DNA of 64,000 nucleotides from contig NZ_JBGEDP010000001.1 in NCBI RefSeq assembly GCF_041206865.1, positions 1,488,001-1,552,000 on the forward strand. The letters are read 5' to 3'. The stretch is from Mycobacterium sp. HUMS_12744610. GTDB taxonomy: Bacteria; Actinomycetota; Actinomycetes; Mycobacteriales; Mycobacteriaceae. Below, one piece after another: positions 18,912 through 27,954 of this stretch (the first letter of the stretch is position 1; the number at the start of each line of letters is the position of its first letter). A program made the position numbers and the translations under genes. The notes beneath the pieces are model-generated. The model was not told the DNA's origin, made no database searches, and worked only from the letters and a program-made list of their open reading frames with translations.

Positions 18912-19763
18912 TTAGACGGTCGTCGACTTGGGCATGACGAGGGGCTTGACGCCGTAGCGTGGCGCACCGAAGCCGGCGCTGTTACGCGCGGCCGCGCCCA
19001 TCCCGGGCATACCGGGGATGGCCACCCCCGGACCGGACTGCGGCGCTGCGGCGGTCCAGCCCGCGGTCGGCAGTGCCATTGGGTCCATCGGCGTGGTACT
19101 CGACACCGTAGTGACTGCGCCGGCCCAGCTCGGCGGCACCGACAACTTGCCGACCATGGTCGCCGAACCCACGCTGGCCACCGGCATGGCACCGATGTCG
19201 GCCATGCCGGAGCCGACGGCCGGCGTCGTCGCGCCCGCGAGGTCGGCTGCGCCGGCAAGGCCGCCGAGGTCGGCGCCGGCCTCTTCGGGAGCCGATATGG
19301 CCGAAAGGAGGCCGCCGCCCCCCATCCCGATGGTGTCCGAGTAGGCCGAGGCCCAGTTGCCCATCTCGTCCATACCGATGGTGGTTCCACCACCTGAGGG
19401 GCTGAAAAGCCCGTTGCTGCTGTTCAGGAAGTTGTATGCCTGGTTGATCAATGAGGCTGGGTCTAGGGACTGCTGGGCCGCGTTGCTGGCCTCGGCAGCT
19501 GAGTAGGTACCGGAAGTCTGATTCAGCGTGTTCACATACTGCTGCTGTTCGGTCTGAGCTTGCGTTGCCGTCGCCTGATACTGAGTGCCGTATGCCGAGA
19601 AGAGCGCCGCCTGCTGCAACGACACCGGGTCGGCGGCTGCCGGTGCGATGGCCGTGGTCGCCGCCGCAGCGCCCGCGTGCTGCGCGGTCAGCGAACTGAC
19701 GATGGCCTCCAGCTGCGCCGCCGCAGCGGACAATTCTGCGGGCAGTGTTTTCAGAAATGACAT
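18912..19763 (-). CDS. PE8: PE8 orthologue
   Basis: 283-residue PE protein. The PE domain opens MSFLKTLPAELSAAAAQLEA and includes a YxxxE secretion motif (YSAAE) around residue 88. The long C-terminal part resembles a PPE SVP tail (GKLSVPPSW, then PRYGVKPLVMPKSTTV), so PE8 and PPE15 end alike. The start has a good ribosome site (GGAGGAACGG). PE and PPE partners form a helical bundle recognised by an EspG chaperone before ESX export. Position next to tRNA-Leu matches Rv1040c. Confidence 0.9.
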   Translation of the reverse strand: MSFLKTLPAELSAAAAQLEAIVSSLTAQHAGAAAATTAIAPAAADPVSLQQAALFSAYGTQYQATATQAQTEQQQYVNTLNQTSGTYSAAEASNAAQQSLDPASLINQAYNFLNSSNGLFSPSGGGTTIGMDEMGNWASAYSDTIGMGGGGLLSAISAPEEAGADLGGLAGAADLAGATTPAVGSGMADIGAMPVASVGSATMVGKLSVPPSWAGAVTTVSSTTPMDPMALPTAGWTAAAPQSGPGVAIPGMPGMGAAARNSAGFGAPRYGVKPLVMPKSTTV

Positions 19764-20120
19764 CCGTTCCTCCGTCGTGTCAAAATCGCTGGCTCAATGC
19801 GGCCGATCGACCCTGGGTGTTTGCCCAAGGACCGCTGTGCATTGGCGTAAGGCTAACGATCCACGTCTCCATAGTCGCGACCGAAAAGACCTAGCTGGCA
19901 GCCGTTTACGCCGTTTTAACGGTGGCGCGGGCAGTTTTAACAAGTCGCCGTCGAGCGACATAGCGCTGTCATGTGGCCAGGGCGGCAGTACGCGATGTAC
20001 GCCGCTCGGCCGCGGGACAATAATCGAAGCGCGGCCGGGTCGCATGTTGGGGTGCGGGCCGGCCTCGAGAGGGGATGCGATGCCCCCGGCCCCGTTCGCG
20101 CACGCTACATTCGCCGCCGG
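19764..20120. promoter_or_regulatory. Gap between PE8 and tRNA-Leu
   Basis: 357 bases with no credible gene. It must carry the PE8-PPE15-esx promoter on the minus strand and the tRNA-Leu promoter on the plus strand. An A/T-richer patch at 19915-19945 is the likeliest promoter zone; no hexamers are assigned. Confidence 0.4.
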
Positions 20121-20194
20121 GCCCCCATAGCCCAATTGGCAGAGGCAGCGGACTTAAAATCCGTCAAGTGTCGGTTCGAGTCCGACTGGGGGCA
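20121..20194 (+). tRNA. leuX: tRNA-Leu (anticodon UAA)
   Basis: Cloverleaf with a seven-base acceptor stem (GCCCCCA pairing with TGGGGGC), D-arm AGCCCAATTGGCAGAGGCAG, anticodon loop CTTAAAA giving TAA, and T-arm GTCGGTTCGAGTCCGAC. The CCA end is not encoded (the gene is followed by C). Position beyond PE8 matches the leuX locus of M. tuberculosis. Its 3' half is repeated at 31578-31619. Confidence 0.93.
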
Positions 20195-20196
20195 CG
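20155..20196. repeat. Island-end direct repeat, tRNA copy
   Basis: 3' part of tRNA-Leu from the anticodon loop onwards. It is matched by 31578-31619 at a constant offset of 11423 with differences only at 20160, 20166 and 20181. Functions as the attachment-site copy that keeps the tRNA intact. Confidence 0.75.
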
Positions 20197-20717
20197 CCGA
20201 CTAGCACTAACGGGCTGGTGACGCCGGCGCTCGCGGCATTTTCCGGGGGACTCGCGGCCCGCCGCCTGAGGTATCACCTCCTGAAGTGCCCCGGCCCGCG
20301 CCGCCATCGTCCTGGTGTTCGACTGCTGTGGCAGTTCTCGTCACGAAGGGGCGGCCGAGCATGGCTTTTCGGGCAGTCAGCGTGAAGGAAATCAGGGGCG
20401 CACTCCCTGTGTGGCCGGTGGGGGCAACGACGCCGTCGAGGCAGTTGATGACGGGTTGATCGGTGCGTGCGCCGAGGCGGGACGTCGGGTGTGCCGGAAC
20501 GGGCATGGCGTGGCGCGCGAGCAGCTGGTCATGATCGAGGAGCGGACCACGCCGGCAAGCGGCACGCGACCCCGCCCGAAGATCGTGAGTGAGAAAGGAT
20601 CCCAACCGAGGAAACGTCAGGAAATCCAGTGTGGCAACGGGCCACGGCCACGTTGCCGGCGAAACAGTGTTGCCGGCTCGCCGAGCGCGGCTCCGACAAA
20701 CTCTTTATCGTTGCGGG
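20195..20717. other. Gap at the left end of the island
   Basis: 523 bases between tRNA-Leu and the methyltransferase. Frames on both strands are long only because of base composition and show no recognisable domain; no integrase motif was found here. Confidence 0.45.
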
Positions 20718-21467
20718 ATGAGCCAACCCGGGCAATTCGATCCCCTCCGCTACGAGAAGATGTATCGCGATCAGCAGTCCGCGAACGGCTTGCCGGCGGC
20801 CACGCCGTGGGACATCGGCGGCCCACAGGAGATCGTTAAGCAACTTGTCGCGCTGGGTGCGGTTAAGGGCGAGGTTCTTGACCCGGGTACCGGTCCGGGG
20901 CATCACGCCATCTACTACGCCGCAAAGGGATACTCGGCGACCGGTATCGATTCCTCACCGGCTGCGATCGAGCGGGCAAAGGAGAACGCGCGCCGCGCCG
21001 GGGTTTCGGTGAACTTTCAGGTGGGTGACGCGATAAGGCTAGACGGCCTGGAGAACCGCTTCGACACGGTCGTCGATTGCGCGTTCTATCACGTGTTTTC
21101 GGACGTGCCTGAGGCGAAGCGGATTTATGCGCAGGCTTTGCATCGGGCGACCAAGCCCGGAGCGCGGCTCTACATGTTCGAGTACGCCCACTACAGTGTT
21201 AACGGTATCGTTGCGCCGCGGTCGGTGTCCCTGGACGACTTCATCCAGATGTTCCCCGACGCCGGTTGGCGGCTCACGTATCTGGGGCCGACCACGTATC
21301 AGGTCAACATGAGCATCGAATCCTTTGACATGATGATCGCCCGCAATCCCGATAAGGCCGAGCAGATACGGTCTTTCGTCGAGGGGTTTCGGTTGATCGA
21401 GCCCTGGCTGACCAATGGCCGGGCGTACGCCCCGTTTTGGGAGATGCACGCCACCCGCGTGGACTGA
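20718..21467 (+). CDS. Class I SAM-dependent methyltransferase
   Basis: 249-residue protein with the Rossmann-fold SAM site: motif I VLDPGTGPGHHAIYYAAKG (about residues 52-70), the acidic motif II residue in GIDSSPAAIERAK, and motif III-like VGDAIRLDGL followed by FDTVVDCAFYHVF. The substrate cannot be predicted; the fold resembles methyltransferases of thiopurine or small-molecule type. The start is the ATG at 20718 (MSQPGQFDPL). It is the first island gene after tRNA-Leu and has no operon partner on the same strand nearby. Confidence 0.8.
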   Translation: MSQPGQFDPLRYEKMYRDQQSANGLPAATPWDIGGPQEIVKQLVALGAVKGEVLDPGTGPGHHAIYYAAKGYSATGIDSSPAAIERAKENARRAGVSVNFQVGDAIRLDGLENRFDTVVDCAFYHVFSDVPEAKRIYAQALHRATKPGARLYMFEYAHYSVNGIVAPRSVSLDDFIQMFPDAGWRLTYLGPTTYQVNMSIESFDMMIARNPDKAEQIRSFVEGFRLIEPWLTNGRAYAPFWEMHATRVD

Positions 21468-21886
21468 TCGCACACGAAGACGCTCAGGAGCCGGCCGGCA
21501 CCGGGGCGGCGACGAGGTAACCGGCAAAGGAGAAGACGGTGAGGGTGCGGACGGCGGGTAGGGTGTCGAGGGACGTCCTACCCTCGATTCCCGGCGCGGA
21601 AATCGAATTGAGGTTTTCTTTCCCGTGCGGTCCCGGGTGCCAGCGTGGCGGGAAGGTGAAGCCTAGGAATCGATTGTTCCACAGAGGGATTGGGTGTTGT
21701 GTGGCGTTGTGGGCGTCGACCGGTTGCGGGTGGTGTTTGCGAAGTTCGAGCGTGCAGGTGTTGTTTTTGTCGATGTTGAGCATGATGCCCCCGTAACGGG
21801 TGTGTCGCGTCGCGTTGCCCAAGCCCCGTCGGAGTGCACCGCCGGGCCCAATTCTCGACCCGCCGAAGGGAGCCCGGTGAAAAATT
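21468..21886. other. Gap with only weak open frames
   Basis: 419 bases of reduced GC. A minus-strand frame (21484-21783) could encode 99 residues starting MLNIDKNNTCTLELRKH, but it has no recognisable domain and only a G-run as ribosome site, so it is not called. The promoter of the following coiled-coil gene probably lies at the right end. Confidence 0.4.
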
Positions 21887-22750
21887 ATGAGCGAACCGTC
21901 CCAGCCGGACCAAACAGTGGACCGCCACGAAGGCCAAACAGGCTCAGCGTCTTTGGAACTACGTGATCGCCGGTGCTGGTGGCATTGCACCACGCTGCGT
22001 GTTTCCCGCAGAATCGCGACACTCCTCCTCCTCGCGGTGCTACTCGCCTGGCTGCTGCCGACTCGCCCCTGGGACGTCGCTTTCCAGGCCGCCCGCCTTT
22101 CATGTCTTGCCACGTTCATTGCCGTCTTCGTTGCTCTCTGGCAGTCGGTCGTCATCCGGAGCCGGGCACAAGACGAAGTCAGGGAAGCGCATGAGCGACT
22201 GCGGCGTGAGCTTAAGGCGGCCGAGCAAAGGTCGGCCAGAGAGCTGGATAATGTGCGCGAGCTACACCGAATCGAGCTTGAAGCACAGCGGGAACAAGCT
22301 CGCATCCAACGCGTCCAGCTGCGCGAACAAGAGTTCAAACTTGCCCTGATTCGGGTGTCGCGCGCGGTCAACGACTACACCCTCGAGCTAGCAATACTCA
22401 CTGAACGTGGACACAAAGTGGTGACGATGCCCGAGAAACAGGAACGCGAGGACGCTCTTGCGCCGAACAGCAAGAAACTTGACTCCCTTCTCAAGAATAT
22501 GCAGCTGGAAATCTCAGCGGCGCACATGTTTACCCGTAACAAGGCGCTTCATGATTGCCTTGACGCGGTGAACGCCACCACGGTGCTCGGCTCACACGCT
22601 GAGGCGATGTTCCGGGAAGCGGTGATCCGTAACTGCACCATGCCACGCCCGGTCGCGGAGGCGATCTTTCGGGCAATGACGACGATGCAGACGGCGACAG
22701 GCAATATCCGTCGGCTGGCTGGCGAACTGCTGGAAGCCGGCTGGGAATGA
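21887..22750 (+). CDS. Membrane-anchored coiled-coil protein of unknown function
   Basis: 287 residues, not recognised as any named family. A short polar N-terminus is followed by two hydrophobic helices (about residues 43-58 and 70-88), then a strongly charged heptad-like stretch of about 65 residues (DEVREAHERLRRELKAAEQ onwards to about residue 160), which should form a long coiled coil. A mixed helical C-terminal domain follows (from about 165). The layout suggests a cytoplasmic coiled-coil and effector domain tethered to the membrane. Base composition is lower in GC than core genes, consistent with horizontal acquisition on the island. Confidence 0.65.
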   Translation: MSEPSQPDQTVDRHEGQTGSASLELRDRRCWWHCTTLRVSRRIATLLLLAVLLAWLLPTRPWDVAFQAARLSCLATFIAVFVALWQSVVIRSRAQDEVREAHERLRRELKAAEQRSARELDNVRELHRIELEAQREQARIQRVQLREQEFKLALIRVSRAVNDYTLELAILTERGHKVVTMPEKQEREDALAPNSKKLDSLLKNMQLEISAAHMFTRNKALHDCLDAVNATTVLGSHAEAMFREAVIRNCTMPRPVAEAIFRAMTTMQTATGNIRRLAGELLEAGWE

Positions 22751-22918
22751 TCGCGTCCCGGTTGCGAACGCGCACCAGCACCCACGCCCGAACGATCATC
22801 GGGCCTCGGTAAACCGGGCTTCAGCCAAAGCCCCCGCCTGGCGGCGGGTCTGCGCAAGGATCGCTCCACTGCCCCGAAAACACGGCCCCGAAAACATCAG
22901 CGAGAAAGGTAGGGCAAC

Positions 22919-24109
22919 TTGAATTCGCATCCCTTACATCACAAGGAGAGTCCGGTCTTCGTGGCAGACCGCGGCGCCTTCTGGCGTCAGTTGCGCGATC
23001 TGGGCCGGGTGGTGAAAATCGAAGCCGGCAAACCCATGCTGCACGGGTATTACCTCACACGGCGCGACGATGTCCGTGCGGCCTTGCTCGACCCGGGCAT
23101 GTTTATGTCGCCGCCGAAAGCCTTTAGAATCACCTCTTTCGGCGTACCGCTTCCGCAGGTGCCGTTGTCCTGCGGAACGCGAACGGATCATGCCCGTTTC
23201 GGCCGCGTCCTACATCCCCTCTTCAGCCCCAAAGCATTGGCCCCTTTTGCCTTGGGCTTGCGCGCGCAGGCCGCGACGCTGATAGCCGGGGTCACCGATG
23301 AAGGGCAGTGTGATTCGACGGGCCTCGTCGACGCCTACGCCTGCCAATCGCTGCTCATGGTCTGCGGTTTGCCGCCGGACGACGAAAGTGCGGCACAGCT
23401 GATCCGGGCCGCAGTGATCGGCGACTTGGACGGGACAGCCGAACTTCAACTCTTCAATTGGCTGGATGCCGCGCTTGGGGCCGGGCTGAGAAAGACCCGG
23501 CGGCCGCCCGGCATTCTCTGGCCGCTAATCGAGGGACGAGCCCGCGACCCGGATTTTCCGCTCAGCCGGGCCGAGGTGGCTGCCGTCGTGCTTCTGTTGT
23601 TCTCGGTTGCAGGTATTGAAATGGTCGCGGCGGCGATTTGTTTCTCGCTTCTCCGTCTCGCACGCGATCCACAACTGCAGGCCCGGTTGCGTGAAGACCC
23701 AGGACAGATCCCGGCGTTCGTCGAGGAAATGTTGCGGTTGGAGGCACCGGGGCCGGCGATACCACGCGTCACCACCAGAGAAGTCGATGTCGGCGGCTTT
23801 ACGATCCCGGCGCACAGTGTGGTGTGGCTGGCCTTGGAAGCAGCGGGCCGCGAGAGCGGAGGTGATGAGATGGCAACGGCCAGCGATGGAACCATTCTGC
23901 GCCAACGCCATTGGGCGTTCGGCAGCGGTATACACAGATGCTTGGGTATGCACCTGGCCCGTATTGAAATTGTCGAGTTCTTGACCGAGTGGTTGGGGCG
24001 CGTGCCGCAATTCGAGCTAGAACCTGGCTTCGTGCCAGCCATTAGACACGTACCGACTGGCGTGACTCACCTGGGCAGCCTAATGCTGCGTTGGGAGACA
24101 TCCCGATGA
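22919..24109 (+). CDS. Cytochrome P450
   Basis: 396-residue bacterial class P450 monooxygenase. The heme-binding loop is FGSGIHRCLG with the thiolate ligand C341, and the K-helix ExxR motif is EEMLR. The I-helix reads FSVAGIEMVAAA: the usual acid/alcohol pair (AGxDT) is replaced, so oxygen activation may be altered. The start is a TTG at 22919 after GAAAGGTAGGG; no ATG gives a complete N-terminus. No ferredoxin or reductase gene is adjacent, so it would use redox partners encoded elsewhere. Substrate unknown. Island gene. Confidence 0.85.
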   Translation: MNSHPLHHKESPVFVADRGAFWRQLRDLGRVVKIEAGKPMLHGYYLTRRDDVRAALLDPGMFMSPPKAFRITSFGVPLPQVPLSCGTRTDHARFGRVLHPLFSPKALAPFALGLRAQAATLIAGVTDEGQCDSTGLVDAYACQSLLMVCGLPPDDESAAQLIRAAVIGDLDGTAELQLFNWLDAALGAGLRKTRRPPGILWPLIEGRARDPDFPLSRAEVAAVVLLLFSVAGIEMVAAAICFSLLRLARDPQLQARLREDPGQIPAFVEEMLRLEAPGPAIPRVTTREVDVGGFTIPAHSVVWLALEAAGRESGGDEMATASDGTILRQRHWAFGSGIHRCLGMHLARIEIVEFLTEWLGRVPQFELEPGFVPAIRHVPTGVTHLGSLMLRWETSR

Positions 24110-24346
24110 GCAGTTCGGGATGATCCGCAAGACCCCGGAGCGTGCATCAGCGGAGTGCGATGGCACGTCGGCGTCGCCGGCACGGCAGAACCATGACGGA
24201 TGAATCGGCACGCAACGCGTTGTCGGGACTTCAACGAAATCTCTACTGTGGGTGGATCTACAGGTGGCACCAGTACCAACTGGCGCGCCACGGCCGGTGT
24301 CGCGGCACGTCATGGACCTCCCCCATGAGGCTGCGCTGGCGCGTTC

Positions 24347-24658
24347 CTACTTCGGGTAATCTTCTTGATCAGGAGTCAAACACTCGGGCGGCGTCACATT
24401 GAGGTTCAGAAAAGCACCTGGCCGACACTGCTGATGGTCCTGCTGCTTGCCGTCGGCACAGACGTAGTATGCCTGTGAATCGTCCGGGTCCTGCACATAC
24501 TGAAGCCCTGCGGTGTCAGGGCACGTGAACTCGCTGGCCGGGGAGATGAGGGGCGGCTGCGCGTACGCTACAGCTGAACTCGACAAGCTCACCGACCCGA
24601 TGCCGGCAATAGCGGCGCCGACAGCGGCCACCTGTCTAGCCCTGAAGGACATAATCAT
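24347..24658 (-). CDS. Small exported protein with peritrophin-like cysteine pattern
   Basis: 103 residues. A signal peptide with alanine-rich cleavage region (SSSAVAYAQ, about residues 26-34) precedes a mature part of about 69 residues. The spacing CPDTAG, QAYYVCADG, QQCRPGAF, PPECL resembles the chitin-binding peritrophin-A (CBM14) fold, including the aromatic pair before the second cysteine. A strong ribosome site (GGAGGA) lies nine bases before the ATG at 24658. If the assignment is right the protein could bind a glycan outside the cell; the alternative is an unrelated disulfide-stabilised secreted protein. Confidence 0.7.
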   Translation of the reverse strand: MIMSFRARQVAAVGAAIAGIGSVSLSSSAVAYAQPPLISPASEFTCPDTAGLQYVQDPDDSQAYYVCADGKQQDHQQCRPGAFLNLNVTPPECLTPDQEDYPK

Positions 24659-24739
24659 TCGCTGTTTCCTCCTCCACTGTTGATCAGTGGGCTAACCCTA
24701 AGTATTTTGTGGCAACGTGTCCGGGTTGTCCACGGCTGG

Positions 24740-25072
24740 TCATTTAGCGCTGGGCTTCGATAGGTAGTCGGGGCAGTAGACGCTCGACGCGATCGCCGTG
24801 AACCTAGTCGCGCCGGCGAGGCCGAACCCTTGATTCAGAGTCATCACCTTTTTGATGACGTCGATTTCCTTCTGGCCCGAGTCCATCATGTCGCACGCCG
24901 TGTGGGCGGCCGCGACGGCGGCAGGCCCGTTGGCATAGGTGATGCTTGCTTGACTGAGCTGGCTCAGAAAGCTCCCGTCAAGACCCGGGTCGATGCTGCT
25001 CGGCTCGGCCTGCGCCGGCACCGCTGCGCCGACGACGGCGGCTAGGTTGGCCAACACCATGAGGAATCGCAT
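24740..25072 (-). CDS. DUF732-type exported protein
   Basis: 110 residues from the ATG at 25072 (MRFLMVLANLAAVVG); an upstream in-frame ATG at 25090 adds six polar residues. A cleavable signal peptide ends near PAQAEP. The mature part has the features of DUF732, a mycobacterial family of small secreted proteins: FLSQLSQASITYANGP, a central cysteine (HTACDMM) and the terminal VYCPDYL. The two cysteines probably pair. Function unknown. It follows the other small exported gene in the same orientation, upstream in transcription. Confidence 0.75.
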   Translation of the reverse strand: MRFLMVLANLAAVVGAAVPAQAEPSSIDPGLDGSFLSQLSQASITYANGPAAVAAAHTACDMMDSGQKEIDVIKKVMTLNQGFGLAGATRFTAIASSVYCPDYLSKPSAK

Positions 25073-25099
25073 CGCCCCATCATCCTCCACGACGCCGTG

Positions 25100-25314
25100 G
25101 TTGTCCTGTCGAGTGCGATGGTCCTATGCCCCGACGTGTCCCCCTGGGTGGCCAGCGCCCGGCAGATCGGTGCGACCCCGAACCGCTGATGGTGTACGTC
25201 GATGAGCCGCTGAATCACAGGCGCGGCAGGGCGCACACCCGCGCGAAGAAAGTCGCTCCTTTTCAGGTTCGGGCCTGCGCGCTGACGGCGTAGGAGTTCC
25301 TGAGAGAGGTTCAC
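25100..25314 (-). pseudogene. IS3-family transposase remnant
   Basis: The minus strand encodes RLIDVHHQRFGVAPICRALATQG, the characteristic N-terminus of IS3-group OrfB, preceded by a decayed OrfA end. Similarity stops after about 70 codons, so this is a truncated copy unrelated in sequence to the intact IS3-family element at 29911-31495. Confidence 0.6.
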
Positions 25315-25325
25315 CAGATCTCGGC

Positions 25326-25384
25326 GTGCCTCAACAACTTTGAGCGCGTGGCTGACGGCGGTGCCTCAGCTATTTTGAGCGCGT
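25326..25384. repeat. Two 24-bp direct repeats upstream of the integrase-type transposase
   Basis: 25326-25349 and 25361-25384 match at 21 of 24 positions (common parts GTGCCTCA and TTTGAGCGCGT) with a 35-bp period. They lie just outside the start of the decayed transposase gene at 25424 and probably represent its terminal transposase-binding sites. Confidence 0.5.
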
Positions 25385-25951
25385 AACCAGAGAGGCTTGC
25401 CCGGTGTGGAGGGCAAGACCGATATGGCCGCGAGACGGCAGGTAACCAACAAACTGCATGGTCAGTACCGCAAGGCGTCGAAGGCGGATAAGACCGCGAT
25501 CTTGGATCGGGTGGTGGCTACCACGGGGGATGGGCCGTTCGACCGCCCGGCGGATGCTGACCGGACCGCGGCTGGCGGATCCGGCTGAGCAGGTCGCGAT
25601 GGGCGTAGGTTGCGCCCGCGGGGCTTCAGCGACGACGCCAGAGCGCTTTTAGAGCACGTGTGGGCCTTGATGGGCATGCCGTGCGGCAAGTATCTGGTGG
25701 TCATGGCCGAGCTGAAGGCGATGAGCGCGGCCACCGTCGACCGCTACCTCAAACCAGCTCGGGATGCGATGCGTATCAAGGGCATCTCGACGACCAAACC
25801 GTCACCGCTGCTGCGGAATTCGATCACGATCCGTACCTGTTCTGATGAGGCGCCCGAGACTCCGGGGTGATCGAGGCCGACACCGTGGCGCACTGCGGCC
25901 CGAGTTTGATCGGCGAGTTCGCCCGCACCCTGACCATGACCGACCTGGTGA

Positions 25952-27369
25952 GGGCGTGTCATTCCATCTGTGTAAGTCCGGGGTGGTCCATCATCGGACC
26001 GCCGTTGGGCGGACAGAAGGAGTGTTTTGTGACCAAGACCATGCAGATGCCGGCTGAGGAGACGACCGCGGCGCGGCGGCTGGCCGAGATGTTCACCGAA
26101 GAGACGCTGGACTCGTTGATTAAGGATGCGGTGAAGACCGGGACCCCGATCGACGGCGCGGACGGTTTGCTGAACCAGCTGACTAAGGCCGTGCTGGAGC
26201 GGGCGCTGAATGCGGAGCTAACCCACCATCTGGGCTATGAGGCCGGCGATCCGGCCGGACGCGGATCGGGAAATTCGCGCAACGGCACCACGCCGAAAAC
26301 GGTGACCACCGTCAACGGCCCGGTGCAGATCGATGCGCCGCGTGATCGCAACGGCTCGTTTGAGCCGGCGATTGTGCCGAAGAAGACCCGCCGGCTCAAC
26401 AACATCAATTCGGTGGTGTTGTCGCTGTATTCACGGGGAATGACCACCCGCGATATCGAAGCCCACCTGCAGGAGGTCTATGGGGCGTCGGTGTCGCGGG
26501 AGTTGATCTCCAATATCACCGAGGTGGTGGTCGATGAGATCAAGGCCTGGCAGGCCCGCCCGCTCGATGAGGTCTACCCGATCCTCTACATCGATGGGCT
26601 GCGGCTGCGGATCGGCGACAACGGGGTCATCACCACCAAGGTCGCCTATTTGGCCATTGGCGTGGATCTGGAGGGCCGCAAACACGCCTTGGGCTGCTGG
26701 ATCCAGGACTCCGAGGGGGCGAAGTTCTGGCAGAAGGTCGTCATCGACCTGCGCAACCGCGGGGTGCGCGACATCCTCATCGCCTGCTGCGACGGGCTGA
26801 CCGGTCTGCCTGATGCGATCCGCTCGATCTATCCCGATACCGTGGTGCAGACCTGCGTCGTGCACGTCATTAGGAATGCGATGCGCTTCGTGTCTTATAA
26901 GGACCGCAAGAAGGTCGCCACCGCGATGCGGGCGATCTACAGTGCGCCGACCGTCGATGGAGCCGAACTCGCACTCAAGGAGTTCGACCAGCAATTCGGC
27001 GCCCAATATCCGGGTGCAATTGACGTGTGGCACAACGCCTGGGGGGAATTCGTTCCGTTCCTGGACTATCCGGTGGAGTTGCGCAAGATCGTCTACACCA
27101 CCAATGCGATCGAGTCGATCAACTTCCAGTTGCGCAAGATCACCAAGAACCGTGGTCATTTCACGGACAAGGACGCCGCGATGAAGTTGCTGTACCTCGG
27201 GCTGCGCAACATCTCCAGCGAGAGAGGAGGCTATTCGGGTACTGGAACGCACAACTGGACTGTGGCGCTCAACACACTCGCCAGACTATTCCCTGGGCGA
27301 ATCCCATTGTGCTAGAATACAACTCGTAGTCAAATCACCTCTGACTTACACAGAAATCGTGACAGGCTC
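25952..27369 (+). mobile_element. IS256-family insertion sequence (1418 bp)
   Basis: The ends are imperfect 27-bp inverted repeats (left GGGCGTGTCATT then CTGTGTAAGTC; right, read inward, GAGCCTGTCA then CTGTGTAAGTC; about 20 of 27 match). An 8-bp target duplication CCTGGTGA flanks it at 25944-25951 and 27370-27377. Removing the element and one duplication restores the host transposase frame (TDLV-IGWTE). Size and ends fit mycobacterial IS256 elements related to IS1245. Confidence 0.9.
26029..27315 (+). CDS. IS256-family (mutator type) transposase
   Basis: 428 residues from the GTG at 26029 (MTKTMQMPAEETTAARRLAE), which has GAAGGAG upstream. The frame is open further left only because it runs into the interrupted host gene. 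The DDE residues are the aspartate of LYIDGLRL, the aspartate of IACCDGLTGLPDAI and the glutamate of YTTNAIESINFQLRK, the mutator signature. It appears intact, so the element may still be active. Confidence 0.92.
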   Translation: MTKTMQMPAEETTAARRLAEMFTEETLDSLIKDAVKTGTPIDGADGLLNQLTKAVLERALNAELTHHLGYEAGDPAGRGSGNSRNGTTPKTVTTVNGPVQIDAPRDRNGSFEPAIVPKKTRRLNNINSVVLSLYSRGMTTRDIEAHLQEVYGASVSRELISNITEVVVDEIKAWQARPLDEVYPILYIDGLRLRIGDNGVITTKVAYLAIGVDLEGRKHALGCWIQDSEGAKFWQKVVIDLRNRGVRDILIACCDGLTGLPDAIRSIYPDTVVQTCVVHVIRNAMRFVSYKDRKKVATAMRAIYSAPTVDGAELALKEFDQQFGAQYPGAIDVWHNAWGEFVPFLDYPVELRKIVYTTNAIESINFQLRKITKNRGHFTDKDAAMKLLYLGLRNISSERGGYSGTGTHNWTVALNTLARLFPGRIPLC

Positions 27370-27954
27370 CCTGGTGATCGGCTGGACCGAGAAGTACTCG
27401 ATCCGCAACAACGCCTCCAAGTGGATCACCGCCGGCATCGAGGAGCTGGAGCAGCGGTTCCCGTTTCCCGTGGTGATTTTCGACAGCGATTGCGGTGGTG
27501 AATTCATCAATCATGAGGTCGCCCAGTGGCTGCAGGACCGCGACGTCACCCAGACCCGCTCGCGGCCGTACCAGAAGAACGATCAGGCGCATGTGGAGTC
27601 CAAGAACAACCACGTGGTGCGCAAACACGCGTTCTACTGGCGCTACGACACCCCAGCGGAGCTGGAGCTGCTCAACCAGCTGTGGAAGCTGGTGTCGCTG
27701 CCGCTGAACTTCTTCACCCCGACCAAAAAGCCCCTCGGCTACACCACCACCGCAGCTGGTCGCCGCAAGCGCATCTACGACAAGCCGGCCACCCCGTGGC
27801 AGCGTCTGCAGGCATCGGGAGTGCTTGACACCCAACAACTCGCGAACGTCGCCGCCCGGATCGAAGGCATCAACCCGGCCGATCTGACCCGACAGATCAA
27901 CGCCATCCAAATGCAGCTGCTGGACCTGGCCAAGACCAAGACCGAGGCCCTAGC

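Noticed and set aside
21484..21783. Possible 99-residue minus-strand protein on the island
   Set aside because: No recognisable domain, weak ribosome site and no composition difference from a chance frame; kept only as a remark in the gap entry.
25867..27315. Longer IS256 transposase starting at 25867
   Set aside because: The first 28 codons belong to the interrupted host transposase; the element boundary at 25952 and the GTG at 26029 with a ribosome site define the real start.
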